A stretch of DNA of 64,000 nucleotides from Alicyclobacillus herbarius DSM 13609. GTDB taxonomy: Bacteria; Bacillota; Bacilli; Alicyclobacillales; Alicyclobacillaceae. Below the pieces are notes generated by a model that had not been told where the DNA came from, did not search any database, and saw only the letters and a program-made list of their open reading frames with translations. The stretch spans positions 145,225 to 209,224 of the forward strand of contig NZ_AUMH01000002.1 of assembly GCF_000430585.1 (NCBI RefSeq), in the 5' to 3' direction. The number at the start of each line of letters is the position of its first letter. Position 1 is the first letter of the stretch. This document shows, one piece after another, positions 18,332-26,792 of the stretch. The position numbers and the translations under genes were made by a program.

Positions 18332-19768
18332 ATGGACAGGGGACAGCGCTTTCTGGCCAGTCTGCACGACGGCCGAAACGTTTGGCTGGACGGTCAACGG
18401 GTGTCGGATGTCACAAAGCATCCGGCCTTCACGGGAACGCTTCGTACGATTTCACGCTTGTTCTATACCTTGGATATCCCAGGCATTCAAGAGCAGATTG
18501 GATTCGTGAGTCCGCGGTCGGGGAGTTATGTTCATAACGCGTTTCTCGTGCCCAAAAGCCCGGAAGATTTGAGTCGCCGTACGGCAGCGTTCGCACATTG
18601 GGCCGAGCAAACCCACGGTGTCATGAGCCGCTTGTCCGATTATGCCAGGTCAATGGTGACCGGATGGTACGCCGTGCGCGAGGCGTTCGCCGCGGACGAT
18701 CCGCACTTTGTCGAGAAAATCACCCGGTACTACGAAACGGCCAGAGACGAAGACCGGTTCTTGACCACCGCCTTGCTCGATCCGCAAATCAATCGAGCCA
18801 AGCGAATTGACGACGAGAATCCCGATGCGGTGTTGCGGATTGTGCGGGAGAATTCGGACGGCGTGGTGGTCCGTGGGGCCAAAATGATTGCTACGGCCGC
18901 GCCCTACACACACGACTTTTTGATCTTCCCTTTTTACCATGTGGATGCGGCCCATCCTGAATACGCGCATGCCCTCATTGTGCCCGCCAACCTTCAGGGC
19001 CTTCATATTGTCTGCAGGGAATCGTTCGCGTCGGCGGACACGGAACAGCACCCGCTCAGCAGTCGGTATGACGAAATGGATGCCGTGCTCATCTTTGACG
19101 ACGTCCTGGTACCGTGGGAGCGCGTGTTGCTGAAAAACAACCCAGACGCAGTGTGGCGGCTTAGGCAAAACACTTCGGCGAACGCCCTGGCCTTCCATCA
19201 AACAGTGGTTCGGGCGGTGGCCAAACTCCGCTTTGTGACGGGGGTCGCCTGCGCCGTGGCGGAGGCCATTGGGGTAAACGGATTTCTCCATGTCCAGGAG
19301 AAACTGGGGGAGCTGTTGGTTCAGGTTGACACCCTGCAAGCTCTCGTCACGGCCTCGGAGGTTCACTCCTCTCCGGATGAATTCGGCAACCAGATTCCGG
19401 CCCTCGGATATCTGGAAACAGCCCGCAACCTGAATAGTCGGTACTATCCACGCGCCATTGAGATTTTGCAGCAAGTTGGAGCCGGTGGGTTCATGCAGGT
19501 ACCATCGCACGCCTCTGCTTACGAAGGAACGGTGTCTCATCTCATTGACAAATACTTCGCTGGAGCCACTGTGCCTGCGGGTGCCAAGATCAAGCTATTT
19601 CAACTTGGGTGGGACCTTATCGGCAGTCAGCTGGGTGCTCGGCACCAGCTGTATGAACGGTACTACGCGGGTGATCCGGTACGCATGTATGCCAATCAGT
19701 ACCTTCATGCGGACAAGCGGCCATACACCCAGCCGGTGTGGGATCTCATCCGCCAGTCTGAGGCGTGA
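18332..19768 (+). CDS. 4-hydroxyphenylacetate 3-hydroxylase-family monooxygenase (HpaB-like)
   Basis: A 478-residue member of the HpaB/PvcC family, FADH2-dependent oxygenases with an acyl-CoA dehydrogenase fold that hydroxylate aromatic rings. Typical blocks are seen: VTKHPAFTGTLRTISRLFY near the N-terminus, the substrate/flavin region DPQINRAKR, FDDVLVPWERVLL, and the C-terminal KIKLFQLGWDLIGSQLG with GARHQLYERYYAG. GGAGGAA at 18314-18320 precedes ATG 18332. The gene is intact inside a decaying operon with SsuD-, DszA- and DszC-like genes, so it may act on an aromatic sulfur compound or its product; that role is inference. Like other family members it needs a separate flavin reductase. Confidence 0.88.
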   Translation: MDRGQRFLASLHDGRNVWLDGQRVSDVTKHPAFTGTLRTISRLFYTLDIPGIQEQIGFVSPRSGSYVHNAFLVPKSPEDLSRRTAAFAHWAEQTHGVMSRLSDYARSMVTGWYAVREAFAADDPHFVEKITRYYETARDEDRFLTTALLDPQINRAKRIDDENPDAVLRIVRENSDGVVVRGAKMIATAAPYTHDFLIFPFYHVDAAHPEYAHALIVPANLQGLHIVCRESFASADTEQHPLSSRYDEMDAVLIFDDVLVPWERVLLKNNPDAVWRLRQNTSANALAFHQTVVRAVAKLRFVTGVACAVAEAIGVNGFLHVQEKLGELLVQVDTLQALVTASEVHSSPDEFGNQIPALGYLETARNLNSRYYPRAIEILQQVGAGGFMQVPSHASAYEGTVSHLIDKYFAGATVPAGAKIKLFQLGWDLIGSQLGARHQLYERYYAGDPVRMYANQYLHADKRPYTQPVWDLIRQSEA

Positions 19769-19841
19769 GGATCGGTCCAGGCGACGGCCGTGCAGCAACG
19801 ACGGTCGACCGGTTCCCGTCGGACAAGGAGTGAGCACAGGA

Positions 19842-21212
19842 ATGAAGCACGACAGGATCTATCTCAATGCCTTTGTGATGAATTGCGTAAGTCACCAATC
19901 TCCAGGGCTGTGGACGCATCCGTCGGACCAAGGGTACCGCTATACGGATATCGATTTCTGGGCCGAGTTGGCCCAGACATTGGAGCGCGGTCGCTTTGAC
20001 GCCGTGTTTTTGGCGGACGTACTGGGAGTATATGACGTCTATCAAGGCTCGCGGGATGCAGCAGTTCGGCATGCCACTCAGATCCCGCTCAATGATCCGA
20101 TGCTGATTGTGCCGGTCATGGCGCAGGTCACGACCCGTTTAGGTTTTGGTGTCACGGTATCCGTCAGTTACGAACCGCCTTATCTATTTGCGCGCCGGAT
20201 GTCCACGCTGGATCATTTGACCAAGGGGCGAGTGGGCTGGAATATCGTGACTTCCTACTTGGACAGCGCAGCGCGTAACCTGGGCCTCCAGCGGCAGGTG
20301 GATCACGATGCCCGTTATGACATCGCCGAGGAATACCTCGAGGTTTGCTACAAGCTCTGGGAAGGCAGCTGGGAAGACGATGCAGTCGTGCGGGATCGCA
20401 GGCGGGGGGTCTACGCGGAACCCGACAAGGTGCATGCCATTGGACACCATGGCACCTATTTTACGGTCCCCGGAATCCATCTTTGCGAGCCCTCTCCCCA
20501 GCGCACGCCGGTGTTGTACCAGGCGGGGGTGTCCAGGCGAGGGCGCGCGTTCGCGGCTCGCCACGCAGAGTGTGTGTTCATCATTGCACCGACCGTGGCC
20601 ATGGCCAAGACATATGTGCAGTCTATCCGGGCGGAGGCAGAAAGGATTGGCCGAGACCCGTCACAAATCCGTATTTTTTCCATGTTCACCCCCATTGTTG
20701 GCCGGACCCAGGCGGAGGCAGAGGAGAAGTACCTGGATTACATCCGACATGCAAGCTACGAGGGGGCGCTCGCCCTGTACGGAGGATGGAGCGGTCTGGA
20801 CCTTTCCAAATACAGGCCGTCGGAGCCACTGCAATATTTCCGCAATGACGCCATTCACTCAGCGGTGGAAGTCTTTACGAAAATGGATCCGGACCGTCAA
20901 TGGACCGTAGAGGAAATCGCCCGGTTTATCGGAATTGGCGGCCGGGGACCTGTGTTCGTGGGCACTGCAGACCGGATTGCCGATGAGATGAAAGCTTGGG
21001 TCGACGAAGCGGGAGTGGACGGATTCAATGTCGCGTATGCCGTCATACCCGGGACGTTTGTGGATTTTGTCGACATGGTCGTGCCCACGCTCCAGAAGAG
21101 GGGGCTCGTATGGAACGATTATGCATTCGACACGCTGCGGGGCAACCTGTACGACGGTCGTGCGCATTTGCCAGACGACCATCCCGGGAGACAAGTGCAC
21201 GTGAGAAACTAG
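19842..21212 (+). CDS. LLM-class flavin monooxygenase, DszA/NtaA/SnaA type
   Basis: This 456-residue protein belongs to the NtaA/SnaA/DszA/SoxA group of FMNH2-dependent oxygenases; DszA opens dibenzothiophene sulfone and NtaA attacks nitrilotriacetate. Signatures: GRFDAVFLADVLGVYD, LGFGVTVSVSYEPPYLFARRMSTLDHLTKGR, GWNIVTSYLDSAARN, HHGTYFTVPGIHLCEPSPQ and QAGVSRRGRAFAARHAECVF. The length is as usual for the family. AAGGAGTGA just before 19842 decides the start over the longer frame from 19458. The neighbours favour an organosulfur substrate, but family members act on varied compounds. Confidence 0.9.
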   Translation: MKHDRIYLNAFVMNCVSHQSPGLWTHPSDQGYRYTDIDFWAELAQTLERGRFDAVFLADVLGVYDVYQGSRDAAVRHATQIPLNDPMLIVPVMAQVTTRLGFGVTVSVSYEPPYLFARRMSTLDHLTKGRVGWNIVTSYLDSAARNLGLQRQVDHDARYDIAEEYLEVCYKLWEGSWEDDAVVRDRRRGVYAEPDKVHAIGHHGTYFTVPGIHLCEPSPQRTPVLYQAGVSRRGRAFAARHAECVFIIAPTVAMAKTYVQSIRAEAERIGRDPSQIRIFSMFTPIVGRTQAEAEEKYLDYIRHASYEGALALYGGWSGLDLSKYRPSEPLQYFRNDAIHSAVEVFTKMDPDRQWTVEEIARFIGIGGRGPVFVGTADRIADEMKAWVDEAGVDGFNVAYAVIPGTFVDFVDMVVPTLQKRGLVWNDYAFDTLRGNLYDGRAHLPDDHPGRQVHVRN

Positions 21213-21304
21213 CGGTTTTTTTCAGCAGATGGAGCGAGGGTGTGCCTTGTTGATCTAGCTCAACAGGGTACACATAGGGCCGCGGGCGGCCGGAAGGAGG
21301 CATG

Positions 21305-22675
21305 ATGGTGCAGTCGAACGTCGTCTTAAACCAACAACCCGCTGTGCGGATGAACCCGTTGCAGCGTACAACCCAGTTGTTCGCGGCAGTTATGGAAAGG
21401 TACCTGCCGGATCCGTTTGTGCTCGTGATGCTGCTGACCTTGGTGATGCTCCTTTTGGGCACCACGGTTTCTCATCAGAGTTTGCCGGCGATGGTGCGGG
21501 ATTGGTCGAACGGTTTTTGGGGGTTTTTGGAGTTTTCCATGCAGGTCGCGTTGGTGGTGGTAACGGGATATGCCCTGGCCGTATCTCCGCCCATCGCGAA
21601 GCTTATGAACTGGTGTGCCTCCCGTGTGCACAGTCCACGTGGCGCGATTGTGTGCGCGACCGTGGTCTCATGCATCACTTCCTATATGAATTGGGGATTC
21701 GGGTTGATTGCCGGAACGTTAATGGCCCAGCAACTGGCAAAGCGGACTCGTGGTATCCACTATCCGCTGTTGATTGCGAGCGCCTATTCCGGATGGATTG
21801 TGTACGGCCTCGGGGTGTCCGCGACCATTCCTATCACTCTGGCCACGGCTGGCAATCCGTTCGCGACGTCGATTGGCGGATTAATCTCCTTGCGGCACAC
21901 GGTATTCCTTCCAGCTGTTGTGGCGGATGCAGTTGTCCTAATCGTCACCCTGCCCATACTCAATATCCTGATACATCCGAGGCCGAACGCCGTGTTGGAT
22001 ATCAATCCGTCTTCATGGGAGTCGACGGATAGCCAGGATAGCGTGCCGACAGCCAAGACGCCGGCCGAGAAGTTGGAGCGGACGCGGCTGCTAAATGTCA
22101 TCATGGTGTTCCTGGGAGCCGGCTTTCTGGCCTATCATTTTTCCTCCGGCGGGTCTTTGGACATTGACACATTGAACGTAATCTTTCTCTTCTGTGGATT
22201 GTTGTTTCATGGCACACCGGCAGCTTATGTTCGCGCTGCGTCGGAAGGCGTTCGCAGTATTGGCGGCATTGTGCTTCAGTTTCCGTTTTACGCCGGCATG
22301 ATGGGTATGATGAAATCCTCCGGACTGGCAGTCGCCATTTCCAAGTGGATGGTTGATATCTCGAGTGTGCACACCCTGCCTCTGTTTGGACTCTTGAGCT
22401 CTTTTCTCATCAATTTCTTTGCTCCTTCTTCAGGCGGGCACTGGGCCATTCAGGGACCCTTTATGATTGAAGCGGCCAAAAGCCTGGGCGCCGACGTGGC
22501 AAAAACCAGCATGGCCGTGCAGATGGGCTGCTCATGGAACGACCTAGTGCAACCCTTTTGGCTAATTCCGATTTTAACGCTGGCACGCCTGAGCGTCCGC
22601 CAGATTATGGGCTACACTATTGTCCCTTTCCTATGGGTAGGTATTGTCTACGTTGTGACCGTCTTGATTTGGTAG
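21305..22675 (+). CDS. Short-chain fatty acid transporter (AtoE family)
   Basis: A 456-residue membrane protein with about 12 hydrophobic segments. MERYLPDPFVLVMLLTLVMLLLG and NWGFGLIAGTLMAQQLAKR, with the C-terminal NFFAPSSGGHWAIQGPFMIEAAK, are characteristic of the AtoE/DcuC-like anion transporters. AAGGAGG at 21294-21300 lies too close to ATG 21302, so ATG 21305 is preferred. In this operon it may import an organic acid or sulfonate-like anion, perhaps in place of the broken ABC importer. The substrate assignment is inference. Confidence 0.87.
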   Translation: MVQSNVVLNQQPAVRMNPLQRTTQLFAAVMERYLPDPFVLVMLLTLVMLLLGTTVSHQSLPAMVRDWSNGFWGFLEFSMQVALVVVTGYALAVSPPIAKLMNWCASRVHSPRGAIVCATVVSCITSYMNWGFGLIAGTLMAQQLAKRTRGIHYPLLIASAYSGWIVYGLGVSATIPITLATAGNPFATSIGGLISLRHTVFLPAVVADAVVLIVTLPILNILIHPRPNAVLDINPSSWESTDSQDSVPTAKTPAEKLERTRLLNVIMVFLGAGFLAYHFSSGGSLDIDTLNVIFLFCGLLFHGTPAAYVRAASEGVRSIGGIVLQFPFYAGMMGMMKSSGLAVAISKWMVDISSVHTLPLFGLLSSFLINFFAPSSGGHWAIQGPFMIEAAKSLGADVAKTSMAVQMGCSWNDLVQPFWLIPILTLARLSVRQIMGYTIVPFLWVGIVYVVTVLIW

Positions 22676-22733
22676 CCTCGGAGTTGTGAAGAGGGGTCAA
22701 CGGACCGTCAACTGCAAAGGGGAGGGGATTGGC

Positions 22734-23048
22734 ATGGCATCTGAAGCCATAAAGGAAAGTGAAGATTATGTGGAGAAGGCAGCCCAGTTGGCCGGACGGT
22801 TTCACGAAGATGCCGCGGAACGCGACAAGGTGGGGGGCACGCCAAAAAAACAGAATGCCGCACTGGACATCACCTCGCGGATCTTCGAGGTGATGGGCGC
22901 TCGTTCGACAGCTTCCCGTTATGGGTTCGACCGATTCTGGCGCAATGTACGCACGCATACATTGCACAATCCGGCCGAGTTCAAGCTGCGGAACGTGGGG
23001 AATTGGTTTGTAAACCGGAAGTGGCCAGAGCCTGGGTATTACTCCTGA
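22734..23048 (+). pseudogene. DszC/SfnB-like acyl-CoA-dehydrogenase-fold monooxygenase, internally deleted
   Basis: The 104-residue product joins two ends of a roughly 400-residue protein. Residues 1-37 (EDYVEKAAQLAGRFHEDAAERD) look like the N-terminal helix of SfnB/DszC-type oxidoreductases. From about residue 40 the sequence is the family C-terminus: NAALDITSRIFEVMGARSTA, YGFDRFWRNVRTHTLHNPAE and VGNWFVNRKWPEPGYYS. The middle, with the flavin site, is missing, and the deletion happens to keep the frame. GGGAGGGG at 22720-22727 precedes ATG 22734. It shows that the operon once held a third sulfur-type monooxygenase. The short protein cannot be catalytic. Confidence 0.82.
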
Positions 23049-23086
23049 GGCCTCCGGCCACACACCATCCCCAGGAAGACGCAAAA

Positions 23087-23116
23087 TTGACTTTACCAAG
23101 CGGATTACTTTATAAT
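23087..23116 (+). promoter_or_regulatory. Sigma-A promoter of the GntR-family gene
   Basis: TTGACT (23087-23092) and TATAAT (23111-23116) are separated by 18 bases, about 90 bases before the GTG start of the regulator. A good match to the vegetative consensus. Confidence 0.65.
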
Positions 23117-23204
23117 ATTTTCAACGCTTCATATTCTCCATTTACATCCTGGGTCCAACTGACTTTTACGAAGATGGATTGGCCACTGCAGAGGGGGCTC
23201 GCTT

Positions 23205-23933
23205 GTGAAGACGGCCGTTCCGCTCTACCAACACCTCAAGGATGAAATTTTACGCGACATTCAAGCCGGAAGGTGGCGCCCAGGTGACCAAATTCCCTCG
23301 GAAACCGAATTGGCGCAGGAAATGGGTGTGAGCCGGATAACGGTGCGCCAGGCCATCGCCGATCTCGTATCGCTTGGCTACCTGGCTAAACGGCAGGGAA
23401 AAGGGACTTTTCTCCTGCCACGCAACGAATCTTTGACGGCATCGAAGCTACGTGGTTTCGCCGAGGAACTGCGAGCACGTGGGTGGCCGGTGAAAATGGA
23501 CGTTAGAGGGGTACGGATGATGACGACGTATCCCCAACTCGTCGCTGACCAGCTGCGTATCCGGCCGCCTGCCCAGGTGATTCAGATTCGTCGCATCGCT
23601 TGGGTCGAACATCAACCCGTGTTTCGAGAAACTTCTTATTTAATTCCTCCGCCCAAAGTGGCTTTGGATGAACTCCAACAACATATGGATGTGTACAACC
23701 ATATCTACGGTTTTTTTGAACAGCATGGCGTGAGAATATCTTTTGGCAGTCAACAGATTTCCGCAACGCGATCCGTGTACGAAGATATGGTGGAACTGGG
23801 CATCCGCAGCGACGAGCCGATCCTCATGATCCGACGCGTAACCTCGGATCAGACCGGCACTCCAGTGGAATTTTCCGAAGTCCGCTATGCCTCCAGCAGA
23901 TATCAGTTTGAAGTGAGCCTAGTGCGGGAGTGA
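23205..23933 (+). CDS. GntR/HutC-family transcriptional regulator
   Basis: A 242-residue regulator. The N-terminal winged helix (residues about 5-70) has PLYQHLKDEILRDI, RPGDQIPSETELAQEMGVSR and TVRQAIADLVSLGYL; the C-terminal UTRA effector domain (about 95-235) has RRIAWVEHQPVFRETSYL and ending YASSRYQFEVSLVR. GAGGGGG at 23191-23197 precedes GTG 23205 by seven bases. It lies downstream of the monooxygenase operon with its own promoter, so it is a candidate local regulator. The ligand is unknown. Confidence 0.92.
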   Translation: MKTAVPLYQHLKDEILRDIQAGRWRPGDQIPSETELAQEMGVSRITVRQAIADLVSLGYLAKRQGKGTFLLPRNESLTASKLRGFAEELRARGWPVKMDVRGVRMMTTYPQLVADQLRIRPPAQVIQIRRIAWVEHQPVFRETSYLIPPPKVALDELQQHMDVYNHIYGFFEQHGVRISFGSQQISATRSVYEDMVELGIRSDEPILMIRRVTSDQTGTPVEFSEVRYASSRYQFEVSLVRE

Positions 23934-23962
23934 AACACTGACTGATGGAGGGAAAAAACGGT

Positions 23963-24043
23963 ATGCGAGCAGAATGGACCAGCTTATCATTGTCCGCCAC
24001 ACTCGGCTGGTCGGTTTATAGCCGGATAGCTAGTGGCCCCTGA
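23963..24043 (+). pseudogene. Gene start cut off by an IS relic
   Basis: GGAGGG at 23947-23952 is followed by ATG 23963 and 26 open codons (MRAEWTSLSLSATLGWSVYSR) that run into the IS relic at 24031; its terminal repeat supplies the stop TGA 24041-24043. The 5' signals look real, but the fragment is too short to assign to a family. Confidence 0.35.
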
Positions 24044-24135
24044 AAATGTCCTCCATTGAGTTGCCGCTCTGCAGCTGAAGTGTAACACTTTCCAACACCC
24101 CTAAACAGGAATCTCGGGGTGTCGTGCCGAATTCC
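24031..24135 (-). mobile_element. Gutted relative of the 9365-10997 insertion sequence
   Basis: Bases 24031-24082 are the reverse complement of the right end of the intact element (10947-10998) with one mismatch. Immediately after, 24084-24135 is the reverse complement of the region just before its transposase gene (9488-9538) with one or two differences. The whole transposase gene (about 1.4 kb) is missing between them, and the outermost left end (123 bases) is also absent. It is a deletion relic in reverse orientation, immobile by itself because one end is lost. Confidence 0.88.
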
Positions 24136-24144
24136 GTAGTATGC

Positions 24145-24178
24145 CTGCCCGCCTTTCTCCATCGACAAAGGCGGGCAG
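24145..24178 (-). terminator. Terminator hairpin downstream of the SDR gene
   Basis: A perfect 12-bp stem, CTGCCCGCCTTT (24145-24156) with AAAGGCGGGCAG (24167-24178), encloses a 10-base loop 26 bases beyond the minus-strand stop codon. No T-tract follows, but stability and position fit a terminator. Confidence 0.55.
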
Positions 24179-24203
24179 ATAATAAGTGGCAGAACACATC
24201 CCT

Positions 24204-24977
24204 TCAACGAGCCGTAGAACCGCCGTCGACCACCAGGACCTGCCCCGTGACGTAGTCCGATGCAGCGGACGCGAAGAAGAGAGCAGCTCCCTGAAGGTCA
24301 CGTTCACCACCAACGCGGTGTAACGGCGTGGACTCAATGATACGTTCATAAGCACGCTCCAGAACGACCTTTGTCATCTTTGTCGGGAAGAAACCGGGCG
24401 CGATAGCGTTTACATAAATGTTGTAACGAGCCCACTTGACCGCCAAATCCTGGGTGAGACTGATTACTCCGCCCTTGCTGACACTGTACCCTACGGCGTC
24501 CAAAACTTCTGGGTCGGAACCGCGTAGCCCGGCCACCGAGGCGATATTAATGATCTTTCCGCCGCCGTGGGCGCGCATGTGTCGTCCTACCGCCTGTGAC
24601 ATCAGAAACGTACCGGTGAGATTGGTCTGGATTACCTTCTGCCAGGCCTCATATGGCATGTCGAACGCCGGAGCGCCCCAGGACGTACCCGAATTATTCA
24701 CGAGAATATCAATCCGGCCGAAGTGTGCCAGCGTTTTGGCGACAACCTCCTGTATAGAATCCGGCTGCGTCACATCGAGCTGAAGCGCGAGAACCTCGCC
24801 ACCTTGTACTTCTAGCTCCTCTTTTACCCGTTCGCAGTTCTCAAGCCTGCGCGAGCAGAGTACGATACGTGCACCGGCCTCCACATATGCTTGCGCAATT
24901 TGCCGACCTAAACCCCGGCCGCCGCCCGTAATGAGGGCGACTTTGTTGTCCAACCGGAATAAATCGAAGACTGACAA
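24204..24977 (-). CDS. Short-chain dehydrogenase/reductase
   Basis: A 257-residue classical SDR (Rossmann fold, NAD(P)H). The cofactor motif TGGGRGLGR is at residues about 18-26, NNSGTSW follows near 94, the catalytic Ser lies in IINIASVAGLRG and the YxxxK pair in GYSVSKGG. The C-terminus YVTGQVLVVDGG is standard. The start is TTG 24977, with GAGGAGGT upstream on the minus strand. The broken APH-like kinase lies just upstream in the same direction, a combination common in acyl-CoA or secondary alcohol catabolism. It is annotated in relatives as 3-oxoacyl-ACP reductase or gluconate dehydrogenase-like; the substrate is open. Confidence 0.9.
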   Translation of the reverse strand: MSVFDLFRLDNKVALITGGGRGLGRQIAQAYVEAGARIVLCSRRLENCERVKEELEVQGGEVLALQLDVTQPDSIQEVVAKTLAHFGRIDILVNNSGTSWGAPAFDMPYEAWQKVIQTNLTGTFLMSQAVGRHMRAHGGGKIINIASVAGLRGSDPEVLDAVGYSVSKGGVISLTQDLAVKWARYNIYVNAIAPGFFPTKMTKVVLERAYERIIESTPLHRVGGERDLQGAALFFASAASDYVTGQVLVVDGGSTAR

Positions 24978-25039
24978 CCTCTCTACCTCCTCACGGGCGT
25001 CGTCAGCGTCCGCAAAATTTCTTGCTTAACCTTCTGGGA

Positions 25040-25442
25040 TTACTGCTCTGGGAGAATCGTAAACGTATACTCGAGCAAATCTCGAACACGCATCCCGAAG
25101 GAGGCGAAGCGAGAATCCTGAGTCTGCCCCCGTTTCCAGCGAACGTAAATCTGTTGCAGGATGACCGCTAACTTGAAATAAGCAAATACCACTAAAATTC
25201 CAAACTAGATACATCCCGGCCACTCTTTCTGGAATAACGCTCAATAAGCTCACTGCGGCGTAGAAATCCGCCGTTTTTCGTCACCGTCGGCAATACCTGT
25301 TTTAACGAATCGGGGTCTGTAGGTTCGCTCCAATAGCTCAAAGATACCGCCAAATCGAACAGTGGATCACCAATAGTAGCCATCTCCCAGTCGACCACCC
25401 CCACGACACGACTCGGGTCTTCGGGATCTAGTATAAGATTAT
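25040..25442 (-). pseudogene. Phosphotransferase (APH-family, acyl-CoA dehydrogenase-associated), C-terminal fragment
   Basis: On the minus strand the fragment begins at the edge of the IS relic (25443) with ILDPEDPSRVVGVVDWEMAT, the metal-binding part of the APH fold, then IGDPLFDLAVSLSYW. The frame breaks once after DVSSLEF (near 25193) and continues in another frame with VVFAYFKLAVILQQIYVRW and FGMRVRDLLEYTFTILPEQ to TAA at 25042-25040. The N-terminal kinase lobe is lost. Such kinases usually sit beside acyl-CoA dehydrogenase and SDR genes, as here. Confidence 0.8.
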
Positions 25443-25819
25443 TTACTCAAGTTTCGCACCCCAATTGAGCCTGTAATTTCTTGAGTTCGTTGGAGCTGTG
25501 GGTCATGTAAAAGCAAAAACATCCTCATATTTCTGGTAGACTGTTGTGTTCGCCCGCTACATCATGTTGGCGATAGCCTCCAGAGATGCCCAAGCTCCCC
25601 GAACCATCGGTGCCCTGTTTTTCGATTGCTACGACGAACTCGACGACATCCGATTTGTCGATGCTCTTCGGCTGCTTCTGGAACTGCTCAGAACCGCCTT
25701 AGAGGTGACATTGGCTCAAAGAAACGACGTCATCGAACAGGTGGTACAGCAGTTCATTGACCGTTTACCCAGTGCAATCAAGGAGAAATTAGCTGCCTGA
25801 GGATGCGAAACTTGAGTAA
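25443..25819 (+). mobile_element. IS4-type deletion derivative with perfect 16-bp inverted ends
   Basis: TTACTCAAGTTTCGCA (25443-25458) and its exact complement TGCGAAACTTGAGTAA (25804-25819) bound a 377-base element. Inside, an open stretch from about 25546 to TGA 25800 encodes only the C-terminus of a DDE transposase (FARYIMLAIASRDAQ, TIGALFFDCYDELDDI, FVDALRLLLELLRTAL), the style of the IS4-type ISs of Bacillota. The rest of the transposase is deleted. Both ends are intact, so it could be moved in trans by a full copy. No target duplication is visible, and the genes on its two sides are fragments of different genes. Confidence 0.82.
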
Positions 25820-25911
25820 TTTAGAGACCCGATCTCATCATCTGGTCCCCAGCGATTCCAATTGGTCGGGAGATTTCTTAACAATTCAGCCACTTTGCGT
25901 TCGTTGGACAT
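25820..25911 (-). pseudogene. Cyclase-family hydrolase, N-terminal fragment
   Basis: On the minus strand GAGGAG precedes ATG 25911 and 30 codons read MSNERKVAELLRNLPTNWNR and then WGPDDEIGSLN, the usual start of the kynurenine-formamidase-like cyclase family (NWGRWGPDDEIGTLN). The gene stops at the IS relic at 25819. The other side of that element carries the tail of an unrelated kinase gene, so DNA has been lost there. Confidence 0.72.
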
Positions 25912-26025
25912 CTCGATTTCTCCTCGTTGAAGGACGTGTAGATACTGATGCTATGTCAATAGATTGGAAACACCAAATCGAGAAAACAAAAATGAAGATT
26001 CAGATATGAGCTGTCATGTACACAC

Positions 26026-26665
26026 TTAACTTACTTTGGTTGCATGTAATTGGTAATACCTTCGTTCAAATTCCACCGCCGTCATGTATCCAATCGACGA
26101 GTGGATTCGCTCGCTGTTGTACCAGGATTCGACATACTCGAAAATGCGCTTCAATCGTGCTTGGTCTTCGTATGATGCGGATTGGCTCCCACGATCCGAC
26201 TGATGGAGCACTGGCCCATCCACATTTGTCCCGGCCTTGGTGCAACAAAGGTCTGGTTTAACATATTCTCATGTACCGGGTAGTTATACTTCGAGTTGGT
26301 GGTCGCTTTGTAATTACCGTACGGGATTTCAAGCCCCGCTCCTGCATAATTCGAGCCACGGTTTTATGAGAAACCCGAACCCTTTCCTTCTGCAATACTT
26401 GGGTGATTTTCGGGCTTCCGTAGAGCCGGCGTGAATTTACATTGGGGCCACTGAATGAACGCAAAGCCCAATAACGGCAAGGGATTTCGGGTACAAATGT
26501 CGAATCCAAGTGTATGGATTTTTCGTGGGAATGGGCGAAAAGCCGTGCACATGGAGGTCGGCTATGTACGCGCATAACCAGGACCAGCAGATCCTCCCCG
26601 GAGAGTTCTTCTTGCCGTTCGGAGGCAAGCTTCGAGAGGACAATCGCTGGGTTCAACTCGCTCAT
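26026..26665 (-). pseudogene. IS3-family orfB transposase relic
   Basis: Two minus-strand pieces of one transposase are visible. The upstream piece carries YGSPKITQVLQKERVRVSHK and VARIMQERGLKSR (the HTH_21 region). A frameshift follows and YKATTNSKYNYPVHENMLNQ continues in another frame. The downstream piece has SDRGSQ and then, after a deletion, RIFEYVESWYNSERIHSSIGYMTAVEFERRYYQ, the orfB C-terminus. The catalytic core between them is missing. No clear terminal repeats were found. Confidence 0.75.
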
Positions 26666-26745
26666 TTGCTCCCGTGGCGCAGGGTGGAACAGGAATACAG
26701 CAAGCTGTTTAGGTCACCTTTGCAAGATGCAACTTCGCTCAAACA

Positions 26746-26776
26746 GGGGCCGCTATTTAATTGATTCAGCAGCCCC
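26746..26776 (-). terminator. Terminator-like hairpin downstream of pruA
   Basis: In minus-strand sense, GGGGCTGCT (26776-26768) pairs with AGCGGCCCC (26754-26746) with one G-U wobble, a nine-pair stem 17 bases after the pruA stop. The T-run after it is short (TGTTTG). Confidence 0.5.
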
Positions 26777-26792
26777 CAAATAGATACGTTTC

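Noticed and set aside
18650..19540. 296-codon minus-strand frame opposite the HpaB-like gene
   Set aside because: Composition shadow of the real gene; no start signals and no family features.
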